Assembly (NCBI GenBank): GCA_938009335.1
Contig: CALLHT010000006.1
Span: 1 to 6,121, forward strand
DNA from: an uncultured Rhizobiaceae group bacterium
Lineage (GTDB): Bacteria; Pseudomonadota; Alphaproteobacteria; Rhizobiales; Rhizobiaceae
DNA: 6,121 nt
Direction of reading: 5' to 3'
Shown: positions 5,221 through 6,121 of the stretch, one piece after another
Layout of the letters: the number at the start of each line of letters is the position of its first letter
How positions within the stretch are numbered: the first letter of the stretch is position 1
Translations under genes and position numbers: made by a program
Notes under the pieces: model-generated
Databases searched by the model: none
Told to the model about the DNA's origin: nothing
What the model saw: only the letters and a program-made list of their open reading frames with translations

Positions 5221-6121
5221 AAAGATCGTGATAGTTTTCGATGCCAACCGTATGGTTGGTACCGGCAAGTGGAACACCAGCCATCGCAGATGCTTCCATG
5301 GTCAATGCTGCCAAATCTTCCGGCTCAAGGCTGTGAAGATGCGTCTTACCGCAAGCACGTGCGAACAACTGAGCTTCAATTGTGAGCGTATGCAAGAAGT
5401 TGTAGACGCGTTCCGCGGCTTCATCCGGGTCGAGACGCTGGCGAAGCAATGGATCCTGTGTAGCAACACCAACAGGACAACGCCCTGTGTGACAGTGGTA
5501 GCAATAGCCAGGCTCTACACCCATCTCTTCTTCGTAATTGGCCTCCGGAATGTCCTTGTTACAGTTCAAAGCCATCATGACGGAGTGACCCAATGCAATC
5601 GCGTCTGCACCCAGCGCGATAGCTTTCGCAACGTCCGCACCGTTACGGATACCACCGGCATATACGAGCGAGATTTCGCCACGCTTACCAAGATCATCAA
5701 TCGCTTTACGCGCCTGACGGATCGCAGCAATACCCGGAACACCTGTGTCTTCCGTTGCAAGGTGAGGACCAGCACCCGTGCCACCTTCCATACCGTCGAT
5801 ATAGATTGAGTCCGGATTACATTTCACAGCCATACGCACATCGTCATAAACACGTGCAGCACCAAGTTTCAGCTGGATCGGAACCATGCCATTGGTGACT
5901 TCACGAATTTCTTCGATCTTCAACGCAAGGTCATCCGGCCCCAACCAGTCCGGGTGACGCGCAGGTGAGCGCTGGTCAATACCGGCAGGCAATGAGCGCA
6001 TTTCAGCGACCTGGTCGGTCACTTTCTGGCCCATCAAGTGGCCACCAAGACCAACCTTACACCCTTGACCGATGAAGAATTCAACACCGTCAGCCAATAC
6101 AAGGTGGTTCGGGTTAAAGCC
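5219..6121 (-). CDS. FMN-binding glutamate synthase-type protein, C-terminal part (GlxD/MgsC-like), 5' end outside window
   Basis: The frame is open to the window edge, so the 300 residues seen are the C-terminal part of a longer protein; the TTG at 6097 is an ordinary leucine codon, not a start. Fragment residues 109-119 (DGMEGGTGAGP) and 154-164 (YAGGIRNGADV) match the FMN/phosphate-binding part of the glutamate synthase (beta/alpha)8 barrel. Cysteines at 207, 210 and 215, followed by PVGVATQDP, match the Fe-S segment of that family. Family knowledge: stand-alone versions act with separate class II amidotransferase (GlxB/MgsA) and GXGXG (GlxC/MgsB) subunits, and MgsABC makes N-methylglutamate from methylamine and glutamate. 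The N-methylglutamate role is inferred here, mainly from the neighbouring betaine/TMAO-type transporter; the partner subunits are not in the window. The protein is cytoplasmic, with no membrane segments. Ordinary glutamate synthesis, or another glutamate-synthase-like reaction, is the alternative. Family is near certain; subtype moderate. Confidence 0.88.
   Translation of the reverse strand, partial: GFNPNHLVLADGVEFFIGQGCKVGLGGHLMGQKVTDQVAEMRSLPAGIDQRSPARHPDWLGPDDLALKIEEIREVTNGMVPIQLKLGAARVYDDVRMAVKCNPDSIYIDGMEGGTGAGPHLATEDTGVPGIAAIRQARKAIDDLGKRGEISLVYAGGIRNGADVAKAIALGADAIALGHSVMMALNCNKDIPEANYEEEMGVEPGYCYHCHTGRCPVGVATQDPLLRQRLDPDEAAERVYNFLHTLTIEAQLFARACGKTHLHSLEPEDLAALTMEASAMAGVPLAGTNHTVGIENYHDL

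Noticed and set aside
5228..5809. A 193-codon open frame on the plus strand, opposite the glutamate-synthase-type gene
   Set aside because: It lies wholly inside a strongly conserved gene on the other strand and encodes a Thr/Arg/Val-rich product without recognisable motifs.
6095..6097. TTG as the start codon of the glutamate-synthase-type gene
   Set aside because: The frame continues upstream to the window edge with sensible family-like residues (GFNPNHLV) and the conserved barrel is already under way, so the true start lies outside.

Overview
The window is a single, tightly packed stretch of one-direction genes: every supported gene is on the minus strand, so the transcript reads from position 6121 down to 1. 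Base composition is close to half G+C by eye. The mix of a stand-alone FMN-type glutamate synthase subunit and a betaine-class ABC transporter with a one-piece duplicated permease suggests an alphaproteobacterium, probably one that uses methylated amines (marine roseobacter- or rhizobium-like). That placement is inference from gene families, not from a marker gene.

Layout in transcription order. (1) 6121-5219: the C-terminal 300 residues of an FMN/Fe-S glutamate-synthase-type protein, cut by the window edge, most like GlxD/MgsC, the flavin subunit of N-methylglutamate synthase. (2) 5206-4793: a 137-residue acidic protein I do not recognise, with a near-perfect Shine-Dalgarno overlapping the previous stop codon. 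(3) 4792-4673: a 120-bp gap holding an unusual cluster of interlocking inverted repeats. (4) 4672-4073: a 199-residue protein I do not recognise. (5) 4023-3049: a secreted, tryptophan-rich, six-cysteine substrate-binding protein of the glycine betaine/TMAO class. (6) 3048-2976: a 73-bp gap with a perfect 10-bp stem-loop. (7) 2975-1944: the ATPase of the same transporter. (8) 1944-13: its permease, two fused homologous permease domains, overlapping the ATPase gene by one base. There is no gene-free stretch longer than 120 bases, and no RNA gene, CRISPR array, insertion sequence or attachment site was seen.

How the parts may work together. Genes 5, 7 and 8 form a complete osmoprotectant-type uptake system: periplasmic capture, ATP hydrolysis and membrane channel. 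Its pairing with a GlxD/MgsC-type gene fits import of a methylated amine (TMAO is the best-fitting candidate, as in the TmoXWV system; glycine betaine, choline or carnitine remain possible) with nitrogen or methyl groups passing through N-methylglutamate. The two unrecognised proteins lie exactly between the enzyme gene and the transporter genes and are the most likely place for undescribed biology here.
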